Source: JBNJGB01 sp051747385
GTDB lineage: Bacteria > Myxococcota_A > UBA9042 > PHBI01 > JACKFB01
Assembly: GCA_051747385.1 (NCBI GenBank)
Contig: JBNJGB010000045.1
Coordinates: forward strand, 1-43,749
DNA: 43,749 bases
Direction of reading: 5' to 3'
Shown one piece after another: positions 15,061 through 23,660 of the stretch. A program made the position numbers and the translations under genes. How positions within the stretch are numbered: position 1 is the first letter of the stretch; each line of letters begins with the position of its first letter. The notes beneath the pieces were generated by a model. It made no database searches. It had not been told where the DNA came from and worked only from the letters and a program-made list of their open reading frames with translations.

Positions 15061-16956
15061 CTACTCGCCGGCGGCGGAGCGCTTCCGGAGGTGCATCATG
15101 ACGGCGGAGACGTGCGCGGGGCGGATGCCCTCGAGGCGGCCGGCCTGGCCCAGACTGGTCGGGCGCGCGCGGGTGAGCTTCTCCACGGCCTCGTGGGTCA
15201 GGCCGCCGATCTGCGCGTAGTCCAGCTCGGCGGGGAGGGCCATGGACTCCAGCTCGCGGAAGCGGGCCACCTGACGATCCTGGCGGGCGATGTAGCCGGC
15301 GTAGCGGGCGCGGATCTCCACCTTCTCCCGAGCCACCGGGTCCACGCGCTCGAGCCAGTCCGCGCCCGTCCGGATCAGCTTCGTCGTGTCCACCTCGGGC
15401 CGCCGCAGGAGCTCCTCCAGGCTGGTGGGCATGCCGATGGGCTCGACGCCGGCGGCGCGCAGCCGATCGTTCGTGGCGTCCGAGGGCATCAGGGTCGTCG
15501 CGCGCAGGCGGTCCAGGGTCTCCTCGACCTCGCGTCGGCGGCGCTGGAAGGCCCGCCACACGTCGTCGTCCACCAGGCCCACGTCTCGGGCGCGAGGCAC
15601 GAGCCGCTCGTCGGCGTTGTCCTCGCGCAGCAGCAGGCGGTACTCGGCGCGCGAGGTGAACATGCGATAGGGCTCGTCGCAGCCCCGCGTCACCAGGTCG
15701 TCCACCAGCACCCCGCCGTAGGCCTCGGCCCGGTCCAGGACGAACGGGTCCTGCCCCCGGGCGAACAGCGCGGCGTTGATCCCGGCGATCAGGCCCTGGA
15801 TCCCGGCCTCCTCGTAGCCGCTGGTGCCGTTGACCTGCCCGGCGAGGAACAGGCCGCGGACGCGCTTCGTCTGGAGGTCGTGTCCGAGCTGACGCGGATC
15901 CACGAAGTCGTACTCCACCGCGTAGCCGGGGCGCGTGACCTCGGCACTCTCCAGGCCCGGAATGGAGCGCACCATGCGGACCTGGACGTCGATGGGCAGG
16001 CTCGTGGAGATGCCGTTGGGATAGACCTCGTGGGTCCGCAGGCCCTCCGGCTCCAGGATGACCTGGTGGCGGGAGCGATCGGCGAACCGCACCACCTTGT
16101 CCTCGATCGACGGGCAGTACCGCGGGCCGGTCCCGGCGATCTCTCCCGAGAACATGGGCGAGCGATGGAGCGCCCGGCGGATGATCTCGTGGGTGGCCGA
16201 AGTGGTCCAGGTGCGGTGACAGGAGACCTGCTCCAGGGCGACGCGGCCGCCGTACATGGCGAACGGGCGCGGCGGGTCGTCTCCGGGCTGCTCCTGCACC
16301 GAGGTCCAGTCGATCGTCCGCCCGTCCAGGCGCGGGACCGTGCCGGTCTTGAGCCGGCCCATCTCGAGTCCGAGGTCCAGGAGCGAGCCCGACAAGCCGT
16401 ACGCGGCGCGATCCCCGGCGCGGCCGCCCTTCACCTTCGTCTCACCGTAGTGGCATAGCCCGCGCATGAAGGTCCCCGCGGTGACGATCACGGTCCGCGC
16501 GAGCCAGCGCACGCCCAGGCCCGTGTCCACGCCGCGGACCACGGGGCGACCGCCCTCCTCGTCCACGACCAGCCTCTCGACGGAGGCCTGACGCAGGGTG
16601 AGGCCGGGCTGGCGCTCCAGGGTCCAGCGGATCTCCGCGGCGTAGGCCCATTTGTCCGCCTGGGCCCGGGTGGCGCGGACCGCGGGACCCTTGCGCATGT
16701 TCAGGCGCCGGAACTGGATGCCGGAGCCGTCGATGGCCCGGGCCATGGCGCCGCCGAGGGCGTCGATCTCCTTGACGAGGTGCCCCTTGCCCAGACCGCC
16801 GATGGCCGGATTGCAGGACATCCAGCCCGCGCGATCGAGGTTGTGCGTGATCACCAGCACGCGAGCGCCGGCGCGGGCCGCGGCGAGGGCGGCCTCGGTG
16901 CCGGCATGTCCAGCGCCGACCACGAGGACGTCGTACGGGTCGTCGATCACGTGCAT
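15061..16956 (-). CDS. mnmG: tRNA uridine-5-carboxymethylaminomethyl modification enzyme MnmG (GidA)
   Basis: A 631-residue FAD- and NADH-dependent enzyme that with MnmE modifies U34 of certain tRNAs. Visible segments include the FAD loop VVGAGHAGTEAALAAARAG, MSCNPAIGGLGKGHLVKEID, TAGTFMRGLCHYGE, RLKTGTVPRLDGRTID, YCPSIEDKVVRFADR, GLFLAGQVNGTSGYEEA and FTSRAEYRLLLREDNAD. The C-terminal helical domain is complete. The ATG at 16956 gives the family length; frame extending to 17688 overlaps another gene and is rejected. It sits 5 bp behind the CpoB-like gene. MnmE is not in the window. Confidence 0.97.
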   Translation of the reverse strand: MHVIDDPYDVLVVGAGHAGTEAALAAARAGARVLVITHNLDRAGWMSCNPAIGGLGKGHLVKEIDALGGAMARAIDGSGIQFRRLNMRKGPAVRATRAQADKWAYAAEIRWTLERQPGLTLRQASVERLVVDEEGGRPVVRGVDTGLGVRWLARTVIVTAGTFMRGLCHYGETKVKGGRAGDRAAYGLSGSLLDLGLEMGRLKTGTVPRLDGRTIDWTSVQEQPGDDPPRPFAMYGGRVALEQVSCHRTWTTSATHEIIRRALHRSPMFSGEIAGTGPRYCPSIEDKVVRFADRSRHQVILEPEGLRTHEVYPNGISTSLPIDVQVRMVRSIPGLESAEVTRPGYAVEYDFVDPRQLGHDLQTKRVRGLFLAGQVNGTSGYEEAGIQGLIAGINAALFARGQDPFVLDRAEAYGGVLVDDLVTRGCDEPYRMFTSRAEYRLLLREDNADERLVPRARDVGLVDDDVWRAFQRRRREVEETLDRLRATTLMPSDATNDRLRAAGVEPIGMPTSLEELLRRPEVDTTKLIRTGADWLERVDPVAREKVEIRARYAGYIARQDRQVARFRELESMALPAELDYAQIGGLTHEAVEKLTRARPTSLGQAGRLEGIRPAHVSAVMMHLRKRSAAGE

Positions 16957-16961
16957 GGGAG

Positions 16962-17780
16962 CTAGTTGCTGCGGCAGTCCTTCAGGACGTCCGCGGCCTC
17001 GGCGTCCGCGCGCCCGGCGGCCTCGCTGTCCCCGTATTCCTTCTCCAGGTAGCCGAAGATGCTCTTCGCCCGCTTGCAGTCGCCGCGCGCGGCCAGGAGC
17101 TCTCCGATGCGCCAGAGGGCCTCGGGAGCCTGATCGCTGTCCACGTACTGGTCGGCCACCCGCCGGTACAGCTCGATGGCGCCGCCGATGTCGCCCTCCT
17201 GCTCGGCCAGCCGGGCGAGCCGCACCAGGGCCTCCGGGGCGCGCGGATCGTCGGAGAAGCTGGCCTCGAAGTAGTCGAAGACGGCGCGCGCCTCCGGGTA
17301 CCTCTCGGCGCGCTCCAGCTCCTCCCCCCGCCTCCAGACCCCCTCGGCGTCCTCCGGCAGGTCGGCCGGCAGGAACACGGACGTGGCCCCCAGGCGCTCG
17401 GCGATGACCCGCTTGAGAATCTCCGCGGAGCGGTTCAGCCCCTTCATGCGGAAGGTGAGCGCCTCGACCTCGCCCTCGACCTCCGCCAGGTCCTGCTCGA
17501 CGCGCTCCATGCGGAGGCCCAGGTTGGCGCCGCTCCGGCGGAGCGTCTCCTCGGCCTTCGTGAGCTGGACGTGGAGGTTCTCGAGGCGCTTGACGTCCTC
17601 CTCCATGGAGGCCTTCAGCTTCGTACGCTCGAGCTCCAGCTCCGCGACGCGGCTCTCCAGCTCCTCGAAGCGGCCCATGGTGACGCACCCCGCGGCCTGC
17701 GCGGCGAGCGCACCGATCAGCAACGCCACGCCGCCCAGGCGGACGGCGTGGCGTCGTGAGATGGCATGGAGCAACAGCAC
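16962..17780 (-). CDS. CpoB/YbgF-like lipoprotein with coiled coil and TPRs
   Basis: A 272-residue protein with a lipoprotein signal ending AAGC. Residues about 38-120 form a long heptad-type coiled coil (FEELESRVAELELERTKLKA), and residues about 150-265 contain TPR-like repeats (PEALVRLARLAEQEGDIGGA, APEALWRIGELLAARGDCKR). This order is that of YbgF/CpoB, the periplasmic partner of the Tol-Pal system that links peptidoglycan synthesis to outer-membrane constriction; E. coli CpoB is not lipidated. The upstream gene is a Pal-like protein one base away, supporting the assignment. tolA, tolB, tolQ and tolR are not in the window. Confidence 0.85.
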   Translation of the reverse strand: MLLLHAISRRHAVRLGGVALLIGALAAQAAGCVTMGRFEELESRVAELELERTKLKASMEEDVKRLENLHVQLTKAEETLRRSGANLGLRMERVEQDLAEVEGEVEALTFRMKGLNRSAEILKRVIAERLGATSVFLPADLPEDAEGVWRRGEELERAERYPEARAVFDYFEASFSDDPRAPEALVRLARLAEQEGDIGGAIELYRRVADQYVDSDQAPEALWRIGELLAARGDCKRAKSIFGYLEKEYGDSEAAGRADAEAADVLKDCRSN

Positions 17781-17781
17781 G

Positions 17782-18570
17782 CTACCGCTGCTCGGTCTCC
17801 ACGCGGCGGTTCTCCGACCAGCACGTCTCCGTGTGCTCGGTGCAGACGGGCATCTCCTCGCCGTAGCTGATGGTGGAGAGGAGATCGTCGTTGACGCCGA
17901 GCTGGACGTAGGCCTTCTTGACCGCGTTGGCGCGGCGCTGGCCGAGGGCCAGGTTGTACTCGTCGGAGCCGCGCTCGTCGCAGTGGCCCGCCAGCCGGTG
18001 GGATCGGCCGATGTCCTCGATGCACTTCGCGTTGTGCGCCACCTTGTCCTCCTGGTCGAGGCGGATGGCGTACTCGTCGAAGTCGAAGTAGATGGTCTTC
18101 ATCTCGCAGTCCATGGCGACGCACTCGCCGTCCTTGCACTGCTGGCCCGCCGGGCACCCCGAGTCGTCATAGCAGCCCGCGGGGACGCACTCGCCTCCCT
18201 CGCACTTCTGGTTGTCCGGGCAGTGCTCGTCCGTCTGGCATTCGCCGCCGCAGGTGCCGGTCTCGGCGCCCTCGGCCTTCCAGCAGCGACCGCCCGGGCA
18301 GTCCAGATCCGACTTGCAGCACCCGGCCTTGCGGGCGCAGACGTAGTCGGCGGTGCACTCCATACAGGGGTCCACCTGGTTGCACTGGCTGTCGTCCCGG
18401 CAGTCGCGGCACTGACCGTCCACGCACACTTGGTTGTGGGACTCGCAGTGCTCGTCGTTGTCGCAGTTCGGGTACTTCGGCCCGCAGGCCACCAGCAGCA
18501 GCCCGAGCGCGCCGGCGCCGATGGTGAGCAGGGCGAGACGAAGGCCGACGTTTCGGTCGTGGCGTTGCAT
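17782..18570 (-). CDS. Pal/OmpA-like lipoprotein with Cys-rich N-terminal insert
   Basis: A 262-residue lipoprotein (lipobox LLVAC). Residues about 35-155 are Cys-rich modules such as CDNDEHCESHNQVCVDGQC, CKSDLDCPGGRCW and CYDDSGCPAGQQCKDGEC, the same type as in the other secreted proteins of this window. The C-terminal OmpA/Pal domain then starts at KTIYFDFDEYAIR and includes LAGHCDERGSDEYNLALGQR with the Asp and Arg that bind diaminopimelate of peptidoglycan. Ordinary Pal proteins are about 170 residues and lack the insert. It sits one base upstream of the CpoB-like gene, as expected for a Tol-Pal operon. Confidence 0.9.
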   Translation of the reverse strand: MQRHDRNVGLRLALLTIGAGALGLLLVACGPKYPNCDNDEHCESHNQVCVDGQCRDCRDDSQCNQVDPCMECTADYVCARKAGCCKSDLDCPGGRCWKAEGAETGTCGGECQTDEHCPDNQKCEGGECVPAGCYDDSGCPAGQQCKDGECVAMDCEMKTIYFDFDEYAIRLDQEDKVAHNAKCIEDIGRSHRLAGHCDERGSDEYNLALGQRRANAVKKAYVQLGVNDDLLSTISYGEEMPVCTEHTETCWSENRRVETEQR

Positions 18571-18839
18571 GGCTCCGCGTCCTCCGATGGGTCCGATGTC
18601 ACCCCGGCGCGCAAGGGACGTTCCTGTCGTCCGCGCAGCACCGGGGTCATTGTGTGGCAGGAGTCGTCGACGCCGGATCGCTGCCGGAACCGCGTCCTCG
18701 TGAATGTCCGAAACTTCGCGCTCGCGCCCGATCCTGTCAACCCCAAACAGCGGGGTCGTCCGACGTTCGTCCTTGCGCGCCTCCGCGGCCTCTGCTTGAT
18801 TGTCCGCCGCCGCGGCCCGGACTGCCCGGGGGAGGACGC
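18571..18839. promoter_or_regulatory. Divergent intergenic region, candidate promoter of pal operon
   Basis: The 269-bp region separates the divergent pal-like and MATE genes. On the minus strand a perfect -35 hexamer TTGACA (18740-18735) is present; the -10 about 17 bases further is poor, so this is only a candidate for the pal-cpoB-mnmG transcript. No clear promoter is seen for the MATE gene. Confidence 0.3.
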
Positions 18840-20369
18840 TTGCCGACCGAGTCCGACCACAGCCCGAGCCAGGGAGGCTCCCGCCCGTTCTGGAAGCTCG
18901 ACACCGAGCTGACGGGGCGCCTGCTGAAGCTGGCCTATCCGGTCGTCCTGGCCATGCTGACGCAGACGGCCATCAACCTGCTCGACACCATCATGGTCGG
19001 GCGGCTGCCCAAGCAGTACAGCATCGCGGGGCAGTCGGCCATCGGCTACTCCCTCATCCTCCTGTGGGGCGTCGGCGGCTTCCTGTCGGCCTTCGTCGTC
19101 GGCACCCAGGCCATCACGGCCCGGCGCTACGGCGAGGGTTCCATGCACGGGGCGGGCCGCACCCTGGCCAACTCGCTGGTGCTGACCGTCACCACCGCCG
19201 TCCTGGCCGCCCTCGCCTCGTGGTGGGCCATCGGCAGGGTCTTCCCGTTCTTCAACAGCAACCCCGACGTGCTCCGCCTCGGGGTGCCCTACGCCGAGTG
19301 GCGCATGCTCGGCATCTTTCCCATGGTCGTCACGGTCTCCTTCAAGGGCTTCTTCGACGGGATCGGGTTCACCAAGGCCCACATGTTCGCGGCCATCCTC
19401 ATGAACCTGCTCAACGTCCTGCTGAACTGGATCCTGATCTTCGGGCCCGGCCCCTTCGAGCCGATGTACGTGGAGGGCGCAGGCATCGCGTCCGCGGCGT
19501 CGAGCATGGTGGGCATGCTGCTCATGTTCGGCATGACCCTCTGGCCGGACTTCCGCAAGCGCTATCGCTACTATCGGTTCGGCGGGCTCGATCGCCACGT
19601 CATGTGGGAGATCGCGCGGCTGTCCGTGCCCAGCGGCATGGCCTCCACCTTCGTGATGACCGGCTTCGCGCTGTTCTTGAAGATCGTGGGGATCCTGGAC
19701 GCCCGCACCGTCCAGGAGGGGATCGCCGCCGCGGGACACTGGGCGACCTCCCAGATCCCGATCCGCACGGCCCTGGAGGTGCACCCCCTGGTCGGCGACC
19801 TCCAGCTCAACGTCCTCCAGGCGCGACCGCCCATCTACGTGGCCGCCACCAAGGTGATCATCGACATCCTCTCGGTGACCTTCATGACGTGCGTGGCCTT
19901 CGGCACGGCCACCGCGACCATGCTCGGCCAGTCCCTGGGCGCGGGGAGGCCGGACCTCGCGGAGCGCTACGGCTGGGAGTCGATCCGCCTCGGCGTCTAC
20001 GTGATGGGGACGATCGGGCTGCTGACCATCGCCTTCCCGGACGCGCTGTTCGGCGTGTTCTCGAAGGATCAGGAGGTGATCGACGCCGGGCGGAACGCCC
20101 TGCGGATGATGGGCGCCTGCGAGGCCCTGGTCGCCGTGGCCCTCATCCTCGCCCAGGCCCTGTACGGCGCCGGCAACAGCAAGTACGTGATGAAGGTCGA
20201 GCTGGTCCTCCACATGACCTGCCTGGTGCCCCTGGCGTACCTTCTCGGCATCGTCTTCGACTTCGGGCTCGTGGGCATCTGGGCGGCCGCCTTCACCTAC
20301 ATCGCCCTGATGGCCGCGGCCATGGCCTGGAAGTTCAAGACGGGCGACTGGAAGCACATCCGCATCTGA
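18840..20369 (+). CDS. MATE-family multidrug/Na+ efflux transporter
   Basis: A 509-residue, roughly twelve-helix protein of the multidrug and toxic compound extrusion family, an inner-membrane antiporter exporting organic cations or metabolites. Family segments include ALAYPVVLAMLTQTAINLLD-like sequence near the start, VGTQAITARRYGEG, GFFDGIGFTKAHM, and in the second half AFGTATATMLGQSLGAGRPD and QALYGAGNSKYVMKVE. The start is the TTG at 18840, favoured by GGGGGAGGACGC directly before it; no ATG is better placed. Between the two halves lies an unusually long soluble loop of about 60 residues (LDARTVQEGIAAAGHWATSQ and following). It is 12 bp upstream of the NtrC-like gene. Confidence 0.9.
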   Translation: MPTESDHSPSQGGSRPFWKLDTELTGRLLKLAYPVVLAMLTQTAINLLDTIMVGRLPKQYSIAGQSAIGYSLILLWGVGGFLSAFVVGTQAITARRYGEGSMHGAGRTLANSLVLTVTTAVLAALASWWAIGRVFPFFNSNPDVLRLGVPYAEWRMLGIFPMVVTVSFKGFFDGIGFTKAHMFAAILMNLLNVLLNWILIFGPGPFEPMYVEGAGIASAASSMVGMLLMFGMTLWPDFRKRYRYYRFGGLDRHVMWEIARLSVPSGMASTFVMTGFALFLKIVGILDARTVQEGIAAAGHWATSQIPIRTALEVHPLVGDLQLNVLQARPPIYVAATKVIIDILSVTFMTCVAFGTATATMLGQSLGAGRPDLAERYGWESIRLGVYVMGTIGLLTIAFPDALFGVFSKDQEVIDAGRNALRMMGACEALVAVALILAQALYGAGNSKYVMKVELVLHMTCLVPLAYLLGIVFDFGLVGIWAAAFTYIALMAAAMAWKFKTGDWKHIRI

Positions 20370-20381
20370 CACGGGCCTCCC

Positions 20382-21737
20382 ATGAGCGCACCGACCATCC
20401 TGATCGTCGACGACGAGAAGAACATCCGCACCAGCCTGTCGCGATCGCTGGAGCTGGAGGGCTATCGGTGCGTGACGGCCGGAGGGGCGGCCGCAGCGAT
20501 GGAGTGCCTCGAGGCGGAGCCGGTCGACCTCGTCCTGCTGGACGTGAAGCTGCCGGACGGCGACGGGCTGGAGGTCCTCGGCTGGATCAAGCGCCGGCGC
20601 GCGGAGGTCCCGGTCATCGTGATGAGCGGCCACGGCACCGTGGACATGGCCCTGGAGGCCATCCGCGGCGGGGCCCACGACTTCATCGAGAAGCCCCTGT
20701 CCACGGACAAGATCCTCATCACGATCGGCAACGCCGTGCGCTTCGCCGGCCAGCAGCGCGAGCTGGAGAGCCTGCGGGCCGAGCTGGAGGTGGAGTCGGA
20801 GCTCATCGGCCACTCGCCGGCCATCGAACGGCTCCGGGAGACCATCGCCCTGGCGGCCCCGACCAACGGGCGCGTGCTCATCACCGGCGAGAGCGGCACG
20901 GGCAAGGAGCTGATCGCCCGGGCCGTCCACACCGGCTCGAAGCGGGCCGGCGGCCCCTTCGTGAAGCTCAACTGCGCGGCCATCCCGTCGGAGCTCATCG
21001 AGAGCGAGCTGTTCGGCCACGAGCGCGGGGCGTTCACCGGCGCCCACCAGGCGCGGAAGGGCAAGTTCGAGCTGGCCCACGGCGGCACCCTGTTCCTGGA
21101 CGAGATCGGCGACATGCGCCTGGACGTCCAGGCCAAGCTGCTCCGCGCCCTCCAGGAGGGCGAGGTGGAGCGCGTGGGCGGCTCCCGCCCCGTCGCCGTG
21201 GACGTCCGGGTGGTGGCCGCCACGAACATGGACCTGGAGGCGGCCATCGACGAGGGCACCTTCCGGGAGGACCTGTACTACCGTCTCGACGTCGTGCCCA
21301 TCCAGGCCCCGCCCCTGCGCACCCACCGCGAGGACGTGCCCGAGCTGGCCCGGGCGTTCGTGGCCCGCGCCTGCGTCGACAACGGGATGCGGCCGAAGAC
21401 GCTCACGGACGACGCCCTGCAGGCCCTCCGCGAGCGCGAGTGGCCGGGCAACGTGCGCGAGCTGAAGAACGCCTGCGAGCGCCTGGTGATCCTGTCCCCC
21501 GGCGACGTCATCGACGGGGGCCGGACCCGGGCGCTGCTCGGCGGCGAGCGCAGCGTCGGCGGGGACCTCTACCGGCCCGGCCTCACCATGAAGGAGATGG
21601 TCGCCGGCGCGGAGCGCCGCATCATCGAGTCCGCCCTGGACGCCCACGGGGGTCACGTGACGAGGACGGCGGAGGCCCTGGGCCTCGAGCGCTCCCACCT
21701 CTACAAGAAGATGCGCGCCCTCGGCGTCCGCCGCTGA
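20382..21737 (+). CDS. NtrC-family sigma-54-dependent response regulator
   Basis: A 451-residue regulator with three domains. The receiver (1-120) has acidic residues D10-D11, phospho-acceptor D54 (VLLDVKLPDGDG), S82 and K104. The AAA+ domain (about 142-370) has Walker A GESGTGKE (169-176), the GAFTGA loop (216-221) that contacts sigma-54, the Walker B segment GTLFLDEIGDM, and the arginine-finger region. A Fis-type helix-turn-helix ends the protein (VTRTAEALGLERSHLYKKMR). No histidine kinase is adjacent, so the input signal is unknown. It lies 12 bp after the MATE gene, suggesting co-transcription. Confidence 0.96.
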   Translation: MSAPTILIVDDEKNIRTSLSRSLELEGYRCVTAGGAAAAMECLEAEPVDLVLLDVKLPDGDGLEVLGWIKRRRAEVPVIVMSGHGTVDMALEAIRGGAHDFIEKPLSTDKILITIGNAVRFAGQQRELESLRAELEVESELIGHSPAIERLRETIALAAPTNGRVLITGESGTGKELIARAVHTGSKRAGGPFVKLNCAAIPSELIESELFGHERGAFTGAHQARKGKFELAHGGTLFLDEIGDMRLDVQAKLLRALQEGEVERVGGSRPVAVDVRVVAATNMDLEAAIDEGTFREDLYYRLDVVPIQAPPLRTHREDVPELARAFVARACVDNGMRPKTLTDDALQALREREWPGNVRELKNACERLVILSPGDVIDGGRTRALLGGERSVGGDLYRPGLTMKEMVAGAERRIIESALDAHGGHVTRTAEALGLERSHLYKKMRALGVRR

Positions 21738-21850
21738 TCGAGCAGGCGGGCGCCGGGCGGGCCCCCGCGCCGGCTTGCGCGGCCGGGGGTGCCGTGCTAC
21801 CCGTGGAGCGGCCGTCGCGAGGAAGGGAGCGGCGGAACGTGGAGGCCCGC

Positions 21851-23005
21851 GTGATCGTCTGCCCGACCTGTGGCAAGGAGAACGAGGACTTCTTCCGGTT
21901 CTGCCTGGGCTGCGGCACCGACCTCGAGGAGGTCGCCGGAGCGGGCGAGGCGGAGGAGGAGCGCGCGCCGGAGCCGGCGCCCGAGGCGGAGGGTCCGCCG
22001 ACGGTGCAGGATCGGCCGGCGGTGCCGGGAGCGTCCCCTCCCGGCGCCGAGTCCGCGCCGCCGGCGCCCGCCGAGGCGCAGCCCCCGGTGGCGGCGGAGT
22101 CCACCGAGCAGCTCTCCCTGTCCGACATGGGCACCCTGGACACGGCGGAGGACGCCGGCCTGGCGGCCCTCGAGGCGCGTCGCCCCCAGACCGATCGCGG
22201 CGCTGGCCGGGAGCCGCGCACGGGAGCGTGTCCCGTGTGTGGCGCTCCGGACCAGGAGGCCTACGCGTACTGCTCCAACTGCGGGGCGCCGCTGCAGGAG
22301 GTGTCCGCGGAGCGGGCCCCGGTGCCCGAGCCCGCGGAGCCGCGCTCGGGCGTGGAGCGTGGACGCATCGTGCTCATCCGCGAGGACGGCACCGACGGGC
22401 CGGCGTTCGCCCTGGACGAGAGCGGCACGGTGGTCGGACGGGAGGGCGGCCACGTCAACTTCGAGGACGACGACTTCCTGGCCGATCGGCACGCCGAGCT
22501 GGTGTGGCGGGACGATCGCCTGGAGGTGCACCCCCTCGAGTCGACGAACGGCGTCTTCATGCGGCTGTTCGACGAAACCGAGCTGGAGACGGGGGACTCC
22601 TTCCGCGTGGGCCAGCAGCTCCTGCGCTTCGACCGCGCGGAGGACCTGGTCGGGGCGGGTACCCGGGACGTGGACGAGGAGGGCACCCTCCGCCTCGCCA
22701 GCCCGCTGCCCCGCGACGTGTGGGGCCGCCTCTCCCAGCAGATAGGGCCGACGTCCCCGGGCAACGCGTGGCTGTGCTTCGGCGACGACGTGCGCATCGG
22801 CCGGGAGCGGGGCCACATCACGTTTCCCGCGGACGGCTACGTCTCGGGCAGCCACGCCGCCATCGTCCGCCAGGGGGAGCGCGTCCTCCTGAAGGATCTG
22901 GGCTCGTCCAACGGGACGTACCTGCGGATGCGCAGGGACACGGCGCTCCGGCGCGGCGACTTCCTGCTCGTGGGCCAGCAGCTCTTCCGGGTCGAACCCG
23001 GGTGA
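21851..23005 (+). CDS. Zinc-ribbon and dual FHA-domain protein
   Basis: A 384-residue cytoplasmic protein. The start GTG 21851 is chosen for GGAGG five bases upstream and for the zinc-ribbon beginning at once (VCPTCGKENEDFFRFCLGCG). A Pro/Glu/Ala-rich linker leads to a second ribbon (CPVCGAPDQEAYAYCSNCG). Two forkhead-associated domains follow: the first around VVGREGGHVNFEDDDFLADR and HPLESTNGVF, the second around IGRERGHITFPADGYVSGSH and DLGSSNGTYL. FHA domains bind phosphothreonine peptides, so it probably works in Ser/Thr-kinase signalling or secretion. No kinase is adjacent. Confidence 0.9.
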   Translation: MIVCPTCGKENEDFFRFCLGCGTDLEEVAGAGEAEEERAPEPAPEAEGPPTVQDRPAVPGASPPGAESAPPAPAEAQPPVAAESTEQLSLSDMGTLDTAEDAGLAALEARRPQTDRGAGREPRTGACPVCGAPDQEAYAYCSNCGAPLQEVSAERAPVPEPAEPRSGVERGRIVLIREDGTDGPAFALDESGTVVGREGGHVNFEDDDFLADRHAELVWRDDRLEVHPLESTNGVFMRLFDETELETGDSFRVGQQLLRFDRAEDLVGAGTRDVDEEGTLRLASPLPRDVWGRLSQQIGPTSPGNAWLCFGDDVRIGRERGHITFPADGYVSGSHAAIVRQGERVLLKDLGSSNGTYLRMRRDTALRRGDFLLVGQQLFRVEPG

Positions 23006-23159
23006 CGGGCCTGTCGGCCGGATCCCGGCGCGGCGGCGTCTGCGAACGAACGTCCAACCGGGCCTAAAGGATCTCTCCCATCGGGCCGAACCCAGGTGTC
23101 AGGTCACGATGACACCCCCGGGGCCTGATCGGTTCGCCGGGCGCGACGAAGGAGAGACC

Positions 23160-23600
23160 ATGGAGCAGATCAACGACCTTCAGAGTGCCGCGACGCACGC
23201 GAGCGGGTCGACCGTCCCGGGTGCCCTGCCGGGTGCGAGCCTCGCGGGGGCCGATCGCCGTCGGCACGAGCGGCGTCCCTACGAGGTGGACGTGTCGTTC
23301 GAGAGCGATCACAACTTCTACACGGCCTTCACGGAGAACATCTCCTCCGGCGGGCTCTTCGTCGCCACGCGCGACATTCCGGCCATCGGGAGCCGCTTCC
23401 CCCTCACCTTCACCCTGCCCACCCTCGACCGGCCCATCACGGTCGAGTGCGAGGTGCGCTGGCAACGCCTGGAGCAGCTCGACAGCGCCGACTCCATGCC
23501 GGGTGTGGGCGTGCGTTTCCTGGACCTCGGGCCCGAGGAGCGCGAGGCGGTCAACGCCTTCATCGCCCGCCGCGACACCCTGTTCTACGACGACGAGTAG
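23160..23600 (+). CDS. PilZ-domain protein (possible c-di-GMP receptor)
   Basis: A 146-residue protein from ATG 23160 after GGAGAG. The PilZ domain has the Arg-rich segment ADRRRHERRPYEVDVSF, the turn ENISSGGLFVAT (D/N-x-S-x-x-G), and a C-terminal GVGVRFLDLGPEEREAVNAF. This layout matches the short PilZ family (TIGR02266 type) present in many copies in Myxococcus, which supports the taxonomic guess. It would act as a cytoplasmic adaptor in motility or envelope control. The 35 N-terminal residues are low-complexity. Confidence 0.88.
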   Translation: MEQINDLQSAATHASGSTVPGALPGASLAGADRRRHERRPYEVDVSFESDHNFYTAFTENISSGGLFVATRDIPAIGSRFPLTFTLPTLDRPITVECEVRWQRLEQLDSADSMPGVGVRFLDLGPEEREAVNAFIARRDTLFYDDE

Positions 23601-23660
23601 GTCGCCACGCCGGTCGGCGCCTGCGCTCTGTCGGCGCGGGCGCCGGCCACGCGCCACCAG

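Noticed and set aside
15061..17688. MnmG with a 240-residue N-terminal extension
   Set aside because: The extension is a shadow of the CpoB-like gene; MnmG of normal length starts at 16956.
18800..23005. Very long plus-strand open frame (1401 codons)
   Set aside because: It is a GC-rich shadow frame across the MATE and NtrC-type genes; only its last 385 codons (21851-23005) have domain content.
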